Shown: positions 1-13,124, counted from the stretch's first letter. The stretch: DNA of 64,000 nt from Mytilus galloprovincialis (GCF_965363235.1 NC_134851.1:49480833-49544832), one strand, 5' to 3'. Numbers and translations: made by a program. Notes: a model not told the origin generated them from the letters alone.

Positions 1-561
1 TTGAAGCTAAGTGGGTTTTTTGTGTCACGGACAATCATACCAAAGCTCCTTATTTTCATAATTATGTTATTGACTTGTTGGTATCAAGTTTGGCACGGAT
101 ACGGAGCAATATCTAATATCTCTAATTGACACGTTAGAATATAATTTTCCTGTCAATCTAATAAGCATCACCCTTCTATAAATGGTATACTATTAATGTC
201 GTTATTTTTATGTCAATGTCAAAACTGTCATTTGATGTTAACTTAATCTCAATGGATCTAATATTCTTCATATATATTACTGTTGCCGGTATATATGTCA
301 TTGAAAACCGGATTGATTTGAATTCAACAAAAGTTCAAATGATCTTTTGAAAAAAAGAACAAATTAGACATAGCGCGCACGTTAGTTTCACGCGTATGTC
401 AAACCATATAATGGCAACTGACATTGGAATTTAATCTAACATAATATGGTTTTTCGTGTAACTTTAACACTATTTGTTTGTCCATTTTATTCATGTTGAC
501 ATACTGTTTTATAGTCTCTAACTATTAGTTACATTGGAATTGCAGTATTATTTTGTCTCTA
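1..561. other. No recognisable feature
   Basis: AT-rich sequence with no convincing exon, RNA gene or repeat border that I can identify. Confidence 0.5.
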
Positions 562-731
562 TATAGTCAAACCCGTATTCAGCAAAAACCTGTGTTAAAG
601 ACCACCATTATTAGATCCCTCTGTCGTGCATTTCATATAAATTGAACCTGTATTAAAAGACCACCTGTCTTAAGAGGGCACTTGTTTACTCTCCCGTAAG
701 TGGTGTCTTAACACAACACAGGTTTGACTAT
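562..731. mobile_element. Short MITE-like inverted-repeat element
   Basis: The left end reads tatagtcaaaccgt-like (562 on) and the right end (near 717-731) is its reverse complement, ending ggtttgactata. The two ends share about 13 bp around 'tatagtcaaacc'. The element is about 170 bp and non-coding, which fits a small non-autonomous DNA transposon. The target duplication is not clear because the flanks are TA-rich. Confidence 0.5.
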
Positions 732-1548
732 AGTTGTACTAAACCCACTTCACATGCATGTTTAATATTTAACAAAGAAAGCTAGGAATCGTGAACTTTT
801 AACAATTTATGATGGGGTTCATCTTAGATCTTGAATTAGTTGTGTTTTTTAGACTGAGTTTTGTGGGTTTTTTTTTCAAGTTTTGCGTTTTGACATGGCT
901 TGTGAGTTGAACTATAGATTTGGTATTTAACACCTCCCATACACCAATGAACATGCAGGGCATGACAGCAGAAGCTTCAAGCCCAAGAAGGAACAGTTTA
1001 ACAGTGTTCAACAGATTTCTTTTGCACTTGCTACCTATTCAATACCTTTTAATAAGTGTCACACATTTGAGAAACTATTAAAGTTTAAGAGATAAAAATC
1101 AGGGAAATTTCTTTTCACACAACCAAAAATTCATGTTTTTAAAAATGTGTATTAACGTGTGTTAATTTCTCTGGCCAATTATGCATATGTACTGATGTAC
1201 TGTCAAACTACAACAACTATAGTTCGGTGGTATATCCTGTATTAATAAGATTTTTTTGTTTGTTTCCTGGAGCCCAATAAGCCTCTTTAATCGACTTTAA
1301 CTTGACGCGGTTGGTAACTATTTTCACTTGAATGTACTGAAAGACTGTCTCAACACGCACTCATGAGTAATTACTCTTGAGACAAGGAATATGTCAGTAT
1401 TAGAGAGTAGTACATGTTTTGTCTCGAGAGATGATGTATATCATTGATTATTTCGATCATCAATCATTTCAATTGTCAAAAGATGCGTTTTAATTCTAGG
1501 TAAATCAATCTGTTTAAATCTCTCGATTAATGGAGGATGAACATGCAT
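732..1548. other. No recognisable feature
   Basis: AT-rich non-coding sequence. Short open frames here have no codon bias or recognisable product. Confidence 0.4.
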
Positions 1549-1832
1549 CTTTATGCCCCATGGGCATTATGTTTTCTGGTCAGTGCGTTCGTTCGTCCGT
1601 TCGTTCGTCCGTTCGTCTGTTTGTCCAGCTTCAGGTTAAAGTTTTTGATCGAGGTAATTTTTGATGAAGTATAAGTCTAATCAACTAGAAACTTTGTAAA
1701 CATGTTCTCTATGATATGATCTTTCTAATTTAAATGCCAAATAAGAGATTTTATCTCATTTTCACGGTCCACTGAACGTAGAAAAATATAATGCGGATGG
1801 GGAATCCGTGTGCTTAGGACACATTCTTGTTT
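1549..1832 (+). repeat. Interspersed repeat with cgtt/cgtc microsatellite
   Basis: A run of cgttcgtccgtt units (about 1585-1622) is followed by a non-coding block ending in 'gtgcttaggacacattcttg'. I recognise this layout (tetranucleotide run, then 'agcttcaggttaaag', then 'cacggtccactgaa') as a repeat widespread in bivalve genomes. Class unknown; no coding capacity is seen. Confidence 0.5.
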
Positions 1833-3696
1833 TTTATTGAAAATAATAATTTTTTGAATATATTTTTTTCAAAATTTTTTAAATCTTAATAATAACCAAT
1901 TTGCAAACTTTAAGGGATTCTTTAGTTTAATATGAATTTATACTTATATAAAATATTAAATGTGTTGTCAAGTCCATAAGTTGATTATTATACACAAGTA
2001 GATATTAAGTTGATTTCTGAATAATTCTGACGCGAGTTTTTTTCGGTAGTCTTTGCTCTTCAAATTCTTACTGTATTACTTTTTATTCAAACCGTCATCT
2101 ATGAGTCTCTAGAAGACGAGACACGTATCTGGCGTACAAAATTTTAAATTTGGTGGGTTTTTTTTTTTTTTTTTCTTTCTTCGCCTATGTAGTTAATAGG
2201 AATTCTCTGTAACCACCAACCAAGTTGCGGCACGCATAGTCTCAGATTTTCTTGAAACTTGGTCTGTTGGTAGCTATCGATAAACTAACAACAAAAATGT
2301 TGACAAAAAATTTGTTTATGCCCTTGTTGCCATGGTTACGGGTCCCTTTGGATTTTGGCTCAAAAATGCATATTTTGAGGATTAAAAATGACTCGTTTTA
2401 AGCAGTTATCATGCATACATTTCAAGTTTTTTGAATATTTTGACTATAATTCATTAAAATATGACACTTTATGAGTAAGATGAAAGTTATAATTTATTTC
2501 TGACAAAAGGGAAAGAAGGGGGCAGCACTGGTTCAAATAGTGGAATTTTCAATGTATTCAAAAATGCAAATTATAGGCATTTTGCATAACATAATTTTAC
2601 CCTTTTGCATCCACAACCAATTATACTAAAGTGATAAATATAAATTATGACTGTTGCTTAGGATTAATTTACCATTAAAGGTTTGGGGAAATAGGTTGCT
2701 AGGGTGGTTGCTATGGGAACATAAAAGTGTCATTTTTTGGTATTTTGAAGAAAAATTTTGACATTCTTATTTGAATAGTTTAAAAACAGTGACAAATACA
2801 AAATAAAAATCACATGGGACATATTGTGCATTCAATGACCTGAAAGTTGACCTCAAGGTCAAAGGTTATTTATGACCTTGACTTTGACCTTTGGTCTTTT
2901 GGTATTTAATTTTGTTAGAAATTTTATCAAATAAACCCCAAAAGTATTTAGAAAAAGTGTTTAGACAAAATTTTGCCTACATTTCGCTAGAAAGCAAAAT
3001 GCCAGAAGTCAAGGTCATGTTAAAAGTTCTTAGCAACGACCCTTACTTGATATAAAAGTACCTAGCAACCATACATAGTTGGGTTCAGATTGATATTAAC
3101 TATGATATACATCCTAACTAAAAGTTGAGGGGTCAATATTTTCAATATAAACTTTACCAGCCATTCTCATATAATCAGAAAATGCATAGCAACCAGCCTC
3201 GTATTGGTGCTTTACTAAAGTTAAAATTCATTCTTCCATTTAGACTCTCAAATTTCTTTAAAAAACAGGTATTGTGTTTCTTAAATAATTCACCTACATC
3301 AGTTTACTCTGTTCTTAATTATAAATCTTCAACGCATGTAAAAAAGTAATGTAACAAAATATTATTTTTATTAAATCTTATATGGATAAATGAACAATTT
3401 AATAGTAAAAATTACCAACAAGACTCAATCATTTAATCAAAATATTCGAAAATATCATTTTACTCCATATAGGCGTTTTGCCTTTTAACGAATACTAGTA
3501 CTAAAGGAGAAAAATTCAAATTAGAGCATTTTGTCCTGTTTCCTAATCCCAGTTATGTACTCTTTTTTTAGTTACTCTTGTAGCTATACTTAGCTTATTC
3601 TATATTAATATATATTTATGTTGATACTAAATGACGATAGTTATCCCAAATTGACTTTGAAGGGTATTTACTCTTATTAGGGGTTGTCAAATGATT
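1833..3696. other. Non-coding stretch with repeat remnants
   Basis: A decayed Rep-D copy lies at about 2092-2150, followed by a T run (about 2158-2175). At 2836-2895 several nuclear-receptor-type half sites (aggtca or tgacct) are packed together. Degenerate 'tagcaacca' phrases recur from 2690 to 4100, suggesting an old repeat. No gene is seen. Confidence 0.4.
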
Positions 3697-4569
3697 TTAA
3701 GGTAGATTAATGGTATACCGCCATCTAAGATTGCACAGTCACAGTACAAATTGGTCTAGTTATTTGCCTAAATCGCAGAGGAGAAGGTACCTATGATAAG
3801 GGGCCTTTTTGGCCCTCTCTCAAAAGAAGTCTTAATTCATACCATTGTTAGCCTCAAAAAAATGATTTTTTTTTGTTCCGGTAAAAAGAATATTGCCTAG
3901 CAACCATTTTTACTACATAATATAATTAGCACATACGAATGGATGTATCTGTACAAATAACAATATTTTCCAGATAAGATGGTTGATTAGAAAACAACTT
4001 GAAGTTACAAATGAATAGTCACTTCAATTTGAGTTCACAAATTGCTTAGCAACTACTTAGCAACAGAAAGATTCCTGAGCAACGGTTAATAAAAGGTGAT
4101 TTGTGACCGCTGAAGTATGAATCTAGTAACATAAATTTATTTAAAAAACAATTGTCCTTATTTATTTTACTACAATTATTCTTTTCAAGTGAGTCATTTA
4201 AGGGGAGATAATTCTTTCAATAAAAAAAATATACTGGACTAACAGTGGTTTTTTTTAATTATTATTTGTAGCTAGAAAACGAGTTCAGTAATACCATTGT
4301 TTCTTTTTAATTTCTTAAAACATATGATGAACATGTCTTCACACAATTATTCAAAATTCTATTTCAAAGAATTTTATATGCACACAAGTGTGTTTTTTCA
4401 AGAACAATCTAACCAAATATAGGCAATTTTCAATGACTCGTAGCTTGAAAAATAGCATGGTGACCCAACCTTTTTATCATATGTTAAAAAAAGCATAGTA
4501 AAATCTTTATTTTAGCAAATAATAAGAAAAATTCTGTCTCAAAAAGTCTATTTAAATGATCTACCTTAA
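3697..4569. mobile_element. Possible TTAA-flanked MITE
   Basis: The left end is TTAA followed by ggtagatta (3697-3709). The right end is gatctacc followed by TTAA (4558-4569), giving inverted ends of about 9 bp bordered by TTAA on both sides. TTAA targets are typical of piggyBac and Kolobok elements. The inside is non-coding. The inverted repeat is short, so chance pairing is possible. Confidence 0.4.
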
Positions 4570-5080
4570 CCATGTTACATTATTTGTAATCGTGTCTTGT
4601 TGATAATTTGTGAATTTCTAGATTCCTTCTGCTATAATATGGTATTTTTGATATTAGGCAAAAACGCACACACAGTCTTTATAGGACAATAACTGCAATA
4701 AAAATCAGCTGACGATTTCGACGAAGAAGATCTAGTGCTGCTGATAATCTATTTAAAATCTGTAGATCGATTATACAAATATTTTGAAGACAGATTAATT
4801 TCAGATGGATATTGATTAGTATTTTCGATTAAAACAGCTTGTTTTGTTATATGAAAGATGTAGAAAATAAATGCATAGTCTAACAAAGCAGTCAATGTAT
4901 TAATTATGTAATTATTCGCTTGAAAGTGACAACGTCATATTTAACAAAAGGCAATTCGGAGGTTGGATTGATACATTCTGTCTCATTTGTTATAATTCAG
5001 CTTTGAAATTGACTACAAAGCTAGTTGTTGGAAGAGATCTTTTCACACTGATTTAATTCTGTATTAATTAAAACATTTGT

Positions 5081-5467
5081 TTATATAACAAAGAAGATGT
5101 GGTATGATTGCCAATGAGACAACTGTCCACAAGAGACCAAAATGACACAGACATGAACAACTATAGGTCACCGTACGGACTCAACAATGAGCAAAGCCCA
5201 TACCGCATAGTCAGCTACAAAAGGCGCCGATATGACAATATAAAACAATTCAAACGAAAAAACTAACGGCCTTATTTATATAAAAAAAAAAGATAACGAA
5301 AAAGAAATATGTAACACATAAACAAAGGACAACCACTGAATTACAGACTCCTGACTTTGGACAGGCACATACATAAATAATGTGGCGGGGTTAAACATGT
5401 TAGTGGGATCCCAACCCTCCCCTAACCTGGGATAGTGGTATAACAGTACAACATAAGAACGAACTAT
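5081..5467 (-). repeat. Rep-A copy
   Basis: On the - strand this reads from 'gttgggatcccactaacatg' through the 'tttaaccccgccac' core to 'attgccaatg..' type sequence near 5100. It matches the copies at 13953-14271 and 21364-21721 throughout. It is non-coding, its ends are not sharply defined, and its class is unknown. It looks like one of the most abundant mussel interspersed repeats. Confidence 0.65.
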
Positions 5468-7668
5468 AACAATATGTTGGAAATGGTTTATTTTATTTCT
5501 AACCTAGTGTTACCTTTTGTATTGTACAAACACATATTTATATTATGATTAATTATGTAAGACAATATGTTGCTTATTTGTTGTTGTTTATAATAAATTA
5601 TTACACTCATGAAAAACGACATGTCTTGTTAGGTGAATAAAAATGAAAACAATGTTAATGTTTATTTTAGCAGAAGGAAGTTACACAGGTTATAAAAGTT
5701 TTTGTTCATCTAGAAGCAAATGCATTTAGGTAAGTTAAAATCATAAACTATTAACTATAATTATGATAATTGCTTTATTTGATAGTTTAAAAAGTCGGAA
5801 AGTGAAATTGCTTCCGTTTCGCATTAAATTGTATTATATTCGCTATTCCGGTTATATGTCGTTTTGCCATCATTCATCAACATATTTCGAAAATATAATT
5901 TGCTATCATTGCTATGATGCGTATTAATTTAACACATTGATATGATGTAACTGACAATCGATGTATTAGTCTATTGATCGGTAACAATTAAAATTATTTC
6001 AGATGGGTACTTTTCACGTCATCTGTCATGTCTGATTTGATGACGTGTATGTCTTTACAACATTATTATACTGAGACATCAAATTCAAAATCTCCGATCT
6101 TTTAAGTGGCACATTAAAGATCAACCATGTCAATTGTTAACAAATTGATTGTTAACTTCTACACGTATGTTCATATATCCTATCTTGTTTAGTCGCAAAT
6201 GCAAAGCTTGCAGAAAGTTGGTAAATACCGCAGGAGTATAATTGGTCAATAAATGGACAATTGATCAGGAACAATGTAAATGGTAACTGTTGTGTACCCT
6301 TTTTCCTTCACATGGTCTGACGAATATATCTTCATAATAATATCTCTATTGAAATGAGACGTTAAATTCACAATCGGCAATTTGTGAATGGTACATGAAA
6401 GATCAACTATGCCTATTGGCAACAAATAGATTGATTGATTGTTGGTTGCTTAACGTCCAGTGGCAAATATTTCATGCATATTCAGGACGATGATTGTTTT
6501 CTACTCGTACTTATTATAAAGGAGGAGGATTTTAGAAAACACCTAATTATATTTCGTTTTACTTTGCTAAACATGCTAATCTCATAGTAAAAACGGTATA
6601 GAGGCTAAAGAGTACGGGAAATATCAAAACAAGAACATAGTGACCAAACATTTATCTTGATACTGAAAGTTGATAATTCATATTCAGAAATGGAATTTGA
6701 AGTAATTTGTATGCATAATTCATGCGCTACAGTCAGTTAAAATTGATATGTTTTTTTTTACTTTTGTATCAAATAATATAGAAGTCCTATTATGATAAAA
6801 TATACATTGACAATAGCAGCAAATATAGAAAGAATTTTAACTGTTCTCTAGTTAGTGGTTAGTTACATAATGTATCATTCTCCTGTCATTATAAGTGTTA
6901 CATATGACGTATAGTTCACCTTGATCTAAAAATTATGATATGTGTAATATGATTTAACCATGTGGAAAAGGTGAAACAAAAGATGTACTGACAATGTCTC
7001 TATTGTCAGTTATTGTTCTCAGTATTTAAACAACACTATACATGCTATATGTAGTGTGTCTTATATTTGTTGTTGTAAATATTTGTAAATGTTAACATTG
7101 GCATTGTTAACTATTCGTTATTGAAACTTAAATAATTGAAATTAAAAAAACTTTTAAAATAAAATATTCGTAGATATGATTACAAATTACCGGAAAATAT
7201 TATGAAACTGCGTATAACTGTACGGCACAAAATAAATGAGCCAGTCAATGCGAAAAGGTACAAAAAGTCCTTTTGATAAACTTTACAGGACACGTTATCA
7301 AAGTTTGTTATGATATTTTCGAAAAATGATTTTATCCGAAAAAAATTACATAAATGTAAACATTCATAAGATTGTCAATTCTATCCCGATTTTGTCAATT
7401 AAAACAGCAAAAGACGTAGAAATATCTGATTTTTTGGTATTTTAGCATGTGTGCAATCATTTGTTCCACGGACAAATGCTATACCGACTAGAAACTTTAA
7501 ATTTTACGACACTAGAGAGACAAAAGTCAATAATTTTCTTCAATTTTACCGGTTTAAGGAAAGTAAGACAACATTAAAACATGAGGGAACATACAAAAAC
7601 TATGACCTCTTGTGTTTTAGAAATAGAAATTTAAGTTAAGTTAAGTTATTTAATATTATATAAATCAA
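5468..7668. other. Non-coding; one short dispersed repeat
   Basis: Only a short dispersed motif stands out, at about 6430-6510, containing 'gttgcttaacgtccagtggc'. I recall this phrase as recurring in bivalve sequence. The open frame at 7451-7639 has no recognisable product. Confidence 0.4.
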
Positions 7669-7757
7669 CCGTCGATGCACGGGATTCGAACCGTTGCCCA
7701 GTCTGATTGCATTGATATCAGCATCGTAAGCGAGAACCTTATCCAAACTGCTACCGG
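7669..7757 (-). other. tRNA-like sequence (pseudogene or SINE head)
   Basis: On the - strand an A-box-like block (tagcagtttggataagg, 7738-7754) is followed after about 45 bases by a good B box (ggttcgaatcc, 7682-7692). The spacing suits a pol III tRNA promoter. I could not fold it into a clean cloverleaf with a certain anticodon, so a tRNA pseudogene or the head of a tRNA-derived SINE is more likely than a working tRNA. Confidence 0.4.
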
Positions 7758-7882
7758 GGTTAACATTATCAATTGGCAAATCAAGCATAATTCATCAAAA
7801 ATCTTGATAAAACTAAAAGTGTGTGTGTGTGGGGGGGGGGGGTTCTCAACACTTGCAGTTGCGTGTAGCTCACAGCTTAAGG

Positions 7883-9511
7883 CACTACAAACCATTAAAA
7901 GTCTAAAATGGCCTATATCTGTACTCGACTGTACTGATTTTTTACTCGACCAGTCTGAATTCGTCTGAGATTTACTTGATAATACTCGACTGTAGTCTGA
8001 ACCATACTTAACAGTCTGAATGTGTACTTGACCAGTACTTAACCATTTTATTCGAGTCTGAACCGTACTCGACCTAGTCTGAACCGTACTCGACCTAGTC
8101 TGAACCATACTCGACCTAGTCTGAACCATACTCGACCAAGTCTTAACCAACCTAGACCTATTCTTTGTATCTATCAACTGAATTTTATAACTTTAGGATT
8201 TTTTTTAATTCAAATGAAATTTGAACAACAACTTGAAATTAAAAATGTATTCAATACAGTATTGAAATTAAAATTTCACAATAATCAATCATAATATAAT
8301 ATTAATCAACACTTACATAATAATATATATCAACTTTTAAAATATGAATAAAACAAGCTGCAAATAATCTAAAAAAATGAATTGTGACTAATATTTTCAA
8401 TACTTTTCAAAATTTTATGAATATTTCGGAAGTAATTTATGGTAACTGGACTATTTTCACCATTGACTTAAGCCTAGTATAGATTTATGGTGTCAGTTGA
8501 ATTCAGGTAATTATGCAGTGAATTTTTTTTTTTATTAAGATATATATAAAATAGTATATAAAACAACTTAATGAATTTAAAAAAAAAAATGAGAGCTTAA
8601 ATGTTTTATTTTATTAAACCAAGAATTTAATATAATCATGATAATAGAATTTCCATAGCAATCCTTGATAACCTTTTTAAAAAAGGAAATGTATTCCAAA
8701 GTAACAGTATAATTTTTTTTCAATTAATTTAAGTATTTTTTTGTCAAATTAACATGGCATACATAAAGTACTTTAATATGTTCTAATTACCTCAGTGCAT
8801 GTGTGTTTTACAGGTAAAAAGAAAGCCCTATTATCTTAAATTCGTGTATTACTTATCTAGTACATACATGTATATTCGAAAGGCCTTGTTATTTAATTTA
8901 AACAGGATGTTGCAATTTTGAATCAATATTATTTAGAACTAAATACCTCTGACCAGGTGTGATCTTATTTATGAGTTTGCCCCCAAGCAGAGGTTATAAT
9001 TCATATTTCACCACTAATCAGATAAACAATTTTATTTTATTTATTTAATTTTATCCCTTTTTGATACAAGTTATATACAATATATTTTTTTTTTATCCTA
9101 AATATAATCAGAGATATATTTCTTTTATAAGGTTAAATTTTTTTATAAATTTTGTTGGCTGTTAAAAAGAAATTTATTTTAACAGTTAAAAAAGTACAGT
9201 TTTTTTGGTCTAGTATGGTTCAGACTGGTCGAGTATTGTTCAGACCTTTGGTTAAGTATGGTTTAGACTGGAAAAATAGGTCGAGTACATGTCGAGAATG
9301 GGTTAAGACTGTTTCAGACTGGTCGAGTAATAGTTCAGACTATTTTCAACGGCAAAAATAAGGGTCAAGTACGATTCAGTACAGTCAAGTATGGTTCAGA
9401 CTGGGGTCGAGTAATGTCAAGTAAAAGTCAGACCAATTCAGACTGGTCGAGTAAAAATCAGTACAGTCGAGTACAGATATAGGCCATTTCAGACTTTAAT
9501 GGTTTGTAGTG
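7883..9511. mobile_element. Non-autonomous CACTA (EnSpm/CMC-like) element
   Basis: The left end begins CACTACAAACCATTAAA and the right end is its reverse complement, ending GTAGTG. About 75 bp pair with few differences. The flanks are AGG at 7880-7882 and AGG at 9512-9514, a 3-bp target duplication. CACTA termini plus 3-bp duplications define the CACTA/EnSpm group. The subterminal zones (about 7915-8160 and 9205-9475) hold many copies of a 20-25 bp motif around 'cagtctgaaccatactcgac', in opposite orientations at the two ends, like the subterminal arrays of plant CACTA elements. No transposase frame is inside, so it would depend on one supplied elsewhere. Confidence 0.8.
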
Positions 9512-9514
9512 AGG

Positions 9515-10635
9515 ATATGAGGAAAAGTAAATGTGTGTTTATAAATAACAAGTCTACTACCAATAATTATGCACACTTTTTAGAATTTCGTATAATTTTC
9601 GTTTTTGTACCTTTTCGCATGGACTTGCTCAAATAATAAAATCCGAGAAAATTGATAAAAATCCTTAGCTTTTTCAAAATGTCGAATATGGATAACAAAA
9701 AAAAACGAATGGCTTGATAATACTGAAACAAAACAAGAGGAACAATCTAGACAGACAGCTTTCAACACCAACTACTTGAAAATACGTTGGTGATTTAGGA
9801 CATACTCCCATTAACAGTGACAGTGTTGATCAGGGTTTTTGGGACAAGCAATGTCTATTCAACCGAGACAGTGATATGATAACTCCATGTAATAACGTGA
9901 AGTAACTAACTAACAAAAACATCAACTACAAACAAACCAACTGAAAATTATATATGTTTGCGTTTGTTTTTATTGCAGTTTAGTGTTTAGGTTGTTCCTT
10001 TGTTTTACTTTTATAGTCGGTGCGTTTACCTCAATTATGGTTTGTTTTCACTTAATCCATTCATGACTATTAAACAGCGGGATACTTCTGCCTTAATGAA
10101 ATTAATGGGTCATCAATAACAATACCATTACAGCTTGTGTAATTCACGGGGAAATACAATGCATGTTTAACAAGAATACAAAAATAAAAGTAAACAGGAT
10201 GCTATGTAAAAACTTTGACATTAATAGGTACACAGCTTGTAAATAAAGCGTTGCGTAATATAACAACATAGCTTGTTAATCATGTGCCGATCTAAATACA
10301 TCATTTTGATAACAGTTTATGACACCAATCTTTGCTATAGCTCGCTGTTAGCGGTAAATTAGACATGTTTCAACGACTATTTTTTTTCAAATTTTTATGT
10401 ATGATGAATGCTGAATTCTGATTTATACATTTGGCAAATTAAACATAACATAACCTAAATGAGACAATGCGTATATATTATTAAGAATTACGTATGAAAT
10501 AAAAGTAGATGCCAAAATGCGTGTGTCTTGTTTCCTGTTAAATAATTCTGGTAAAAAAACATCTGGATTGAAATCAGTACATTCTATTAAATGAAAATTA
10601 AGCAAAACATAAAAAAAAATTACTAAAATCATAGA
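9515..10635. other. No recognisable feature
   Basis: AT-rich sequence between two transposons. No exon or repeat border was found. Confidence 0.4.
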
Positions 10636-10643
10636 ATATATAT

Positions 10644-11946
10644 GCAGGACTCGGAGGTGCGATGGGGACGCTGAAGTGCGATGGTCACGCTGAAGTGCGA
10701 TGGTCCACGCCGAAGTACGATGGTCCTTTCGCTGAAGTGCGATGGTTTGGTCTGACGTTAGCATATTGTGACGTTTCGCCTTAGTAGAATACAACATAGA
10801 TTCGCAGGCAGGACGATAGGGTTGTGTAGATGAAGGTTTCATGTTAACAAAGGAAACGAAAGGGAAAGGAAAGTACCGAACTATTTAAGTTCCGAAGAGT
10901 TTTGAGCATTATAAGTTGAGGTTAAAAACAAGTCGTGCAACAAATCATTGCGAGCAAAGCAGCTGATGGATGAACTTGGTCTGCACATCGGAAAACCAGT
11001 GTTAGGAATTATGTCACAAATCTTTTGCATGATAAATAAAGCATATTGATCTAAATATTAATTTGGATTTACCTTTAAGTAAAAGTCTCGTGATTCTATG
11101 TCGACAATTTCATAGAAAAATATTTGCTATTGTACTAGTAATGTTTTTGCTATATCATGTTGCTATAATCTTGTTTTTAACCCTAGATGAATCCGGATTT
11201 TTAAGAACACCGTCATTCTAGTCTTTTTTTATAGTGGTTGCAGTGTTGATGTTTTACAACATGTTTGGCCATAATTGACCTAAAATGTAACTGATCCCTA
11301 ACATGTACTTCCTAATTTGTCATCACCTAATTTTTTCGTGGAATAATTGACAAGGATCGCTATTTGTCATATATAAATGAACAAAGTGGTTTTTTACTCC
11401 GTTGGCAATCGGGTATATATAAATGAATGAATAATTGTTGTGAGCAATTTCTAAGTTTTGTCGTAATATTTAATAAAATGAAATGGACCCTTCTAGGTAC
11501 TATTATATAGACCTTCACGCTGTATCTTTTTTTTTTGTTGGACGGCATATTATTTTACTCTTAACTACTGCGTGCTAATCGGAGAATTAGCATATTTTAA
11601 AATTAGATTAAAAAAATCAAAATTTAAAGCCTTAAGTTTTGTTTGACATAAACAGAAAATTAAAATCTTCATAATTCGAGGCTAAGGGCTATACTTTTAC
11701 TCAAATCGTTATGATAATATTACATTTAACCAGCTCGTATACACATTTTGCTTTTTTTCCAATGTCACAGAAGACCATCGTACTTCAGCGTAACCATCAT
11801 CGCACTTCGTCGTATAGTTATAAACAAGTTAACGTCACAATGTCACCATCGCACTTCAGGGTATTAACCAACGCACTTCAGTGTGGACCATCGCACTTCA
11901 GCGTGACCATCGCGGTTCGGAATACCATCGCGGTCCCGAGTCCTAC
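10644..11946. mobile_element. Foldback-type element with subterminal repeat arrays (possibly hAT-like)
   Basis: The left end GCAGGACTCGG (10644 on) is mirrored by CCGAGTCCTAC ending at 11946. Both sides are flanked by ATATATAT (10636-10643 and 11947-11954), consistent with an 8-bp target duplication, although this is low-complexity sequence. Inside each end is an array of a roughly 20-bp unit, 'gaccatcgcacttcagcgt', pointing in opposite directions (10655-10745 and 11770-11935). No transposase frame is seen. hAT is suggested only by the 8-bp duplication. Confidence 0.6.
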
Positions 11947-12117
11947 ATATATATTTGGGGAAAAACAAAAACAAAGAATAATCTTATTTTTTCTGTAATA
12001 GAAACATGATACTAGTTGTCGTCTGTATATGAAGTTCATACGTGTACTCGTTTCTCTTTTTTTATATAGATGATACCGTTTGTTTTCCCGATTGAATGGT
12101 TTACACTAAATTTTTTA

Positions 12118-12242
12118 GGGCCCTTTATAGCTTGCTGCTCTATGTGAGCCAAGGCTCTGTGTTAAAAGCCGTACCTTGACCTATAACGTTTTACTTTTAT
12201 GTATTGTTACTTGGATGGAGAGTTGTATCATTGACACTCATA
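12118..12242 (+). repeat. Rep-F copy, left half (interrupted at 12242)
   Basis: This reads 'ccctttatagcttgctgctc ... gccgtaccttgacctat ... ggatggagagttgtatcatt' and stops at 12242, where the 7.8-kb element begins. The other half resumes at 20032. Related copies lie at about 49890-49995 and 56172-56300. Its 3' part resembles the 3' part of Rep-A. Confidence 0.7.
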
Positions 12243-12254
12243 GGTCCGTGTATA

Positions 12255-12560
12255 TCTGCGTCCATTCGTTTTTCGTTTTGAAATATCAAAAACAAAAAAC
12301 GAAAGTGTTTTCATTTTTCGTTTTTGATTTCATAAAAACCAAAATGAAAAACGGAAGTGTTTTCATTTTTCGTTTTTGATTTCTTAAAAACCAAAATGAA
12401 AAACAAAAGTGTTTTCGTTTTTCGTTTTTGATTTCACAAACAAAAAACGAAAAACAAAAGTATTTTCATTTTTCAATTTTGATTTCTCAAAAACTAAAAT
12501 CGAAAAATGAAAGAGTTTTCATTTTTCATTTTTGATCTCACAAAAACAAAAAACGAAAGT
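12255..12560 (+). repeat. Minisatellite in left arm of the 7.8-kb element
   Basis: About six units of 50-60 bp of the form 'gttttcatttttcgtttttg' plus 'atttc(ataa)aaacc(a)aaatgaaaaac'. Each unit is itself partly self-complementary (gaaaaac versus gtttttc). The same array lies inverted at 19690-20015. Confidence 0.8.
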
Positions 12561-13124
12561 GTATTTATGTTATCTTTCCAACACAGTTTAATTGTCATTC
12601 AAAAAATGACAATGTTGTCATTTGTCATTCATTTTAAGGTCGTTAAAGTATACATGTACAGCGATTGTCAAATCAATACTACTTTAATCGAAGATAATGT
12701 CGACAGATGCAACAGTCTTTATCAATCTAAACAATAAGGGTGCGTGATCTTTACTTTTAAGTTTGGAGAGGTTAATCTGAGATGATAATATTGTAGCGTA
12801 ACTAGCCTCTTTTACAAATAAAGCAAACTATATATTGTTGGCGAGGGAAGGTCTCAAGGACTCCAGAAGAACTGGAAAAAATGATACAAAATCTTTCACA
12901 CCCTTTCTTAATCTAAAGCGCAAGTTTTAATTTATCTATTTTATTATGTTCTGGTCTCGGAGCAAAATATATAGATACAGTGTAAAACTTTTAGTATTTA
13001 CATGACTTTGTATGAACAATATCAAAAGACATATTTAGGATAATGAAAAAAAATAATGTAATCCACAAAGTCAAGTGTGTGGCTATTGTTAGTTTAAACA
13101 TATTTATTAATAGTGGATTTGAAA

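Noticed and set aside
7669-7757. Functional tRNA gene
   Set aside because: A and B boxes are present but I could not form a standard acceptor stem and anticodon arm by eye, so it is listed only as tRNA-like.
7665-8177. 170-residue - strand frame with a TRSS(M/T)VQ repeat
   Set aside because: The repeat protein is a translation of the CACTA element's subterminal motif array; it crosses the element border and has no start context.
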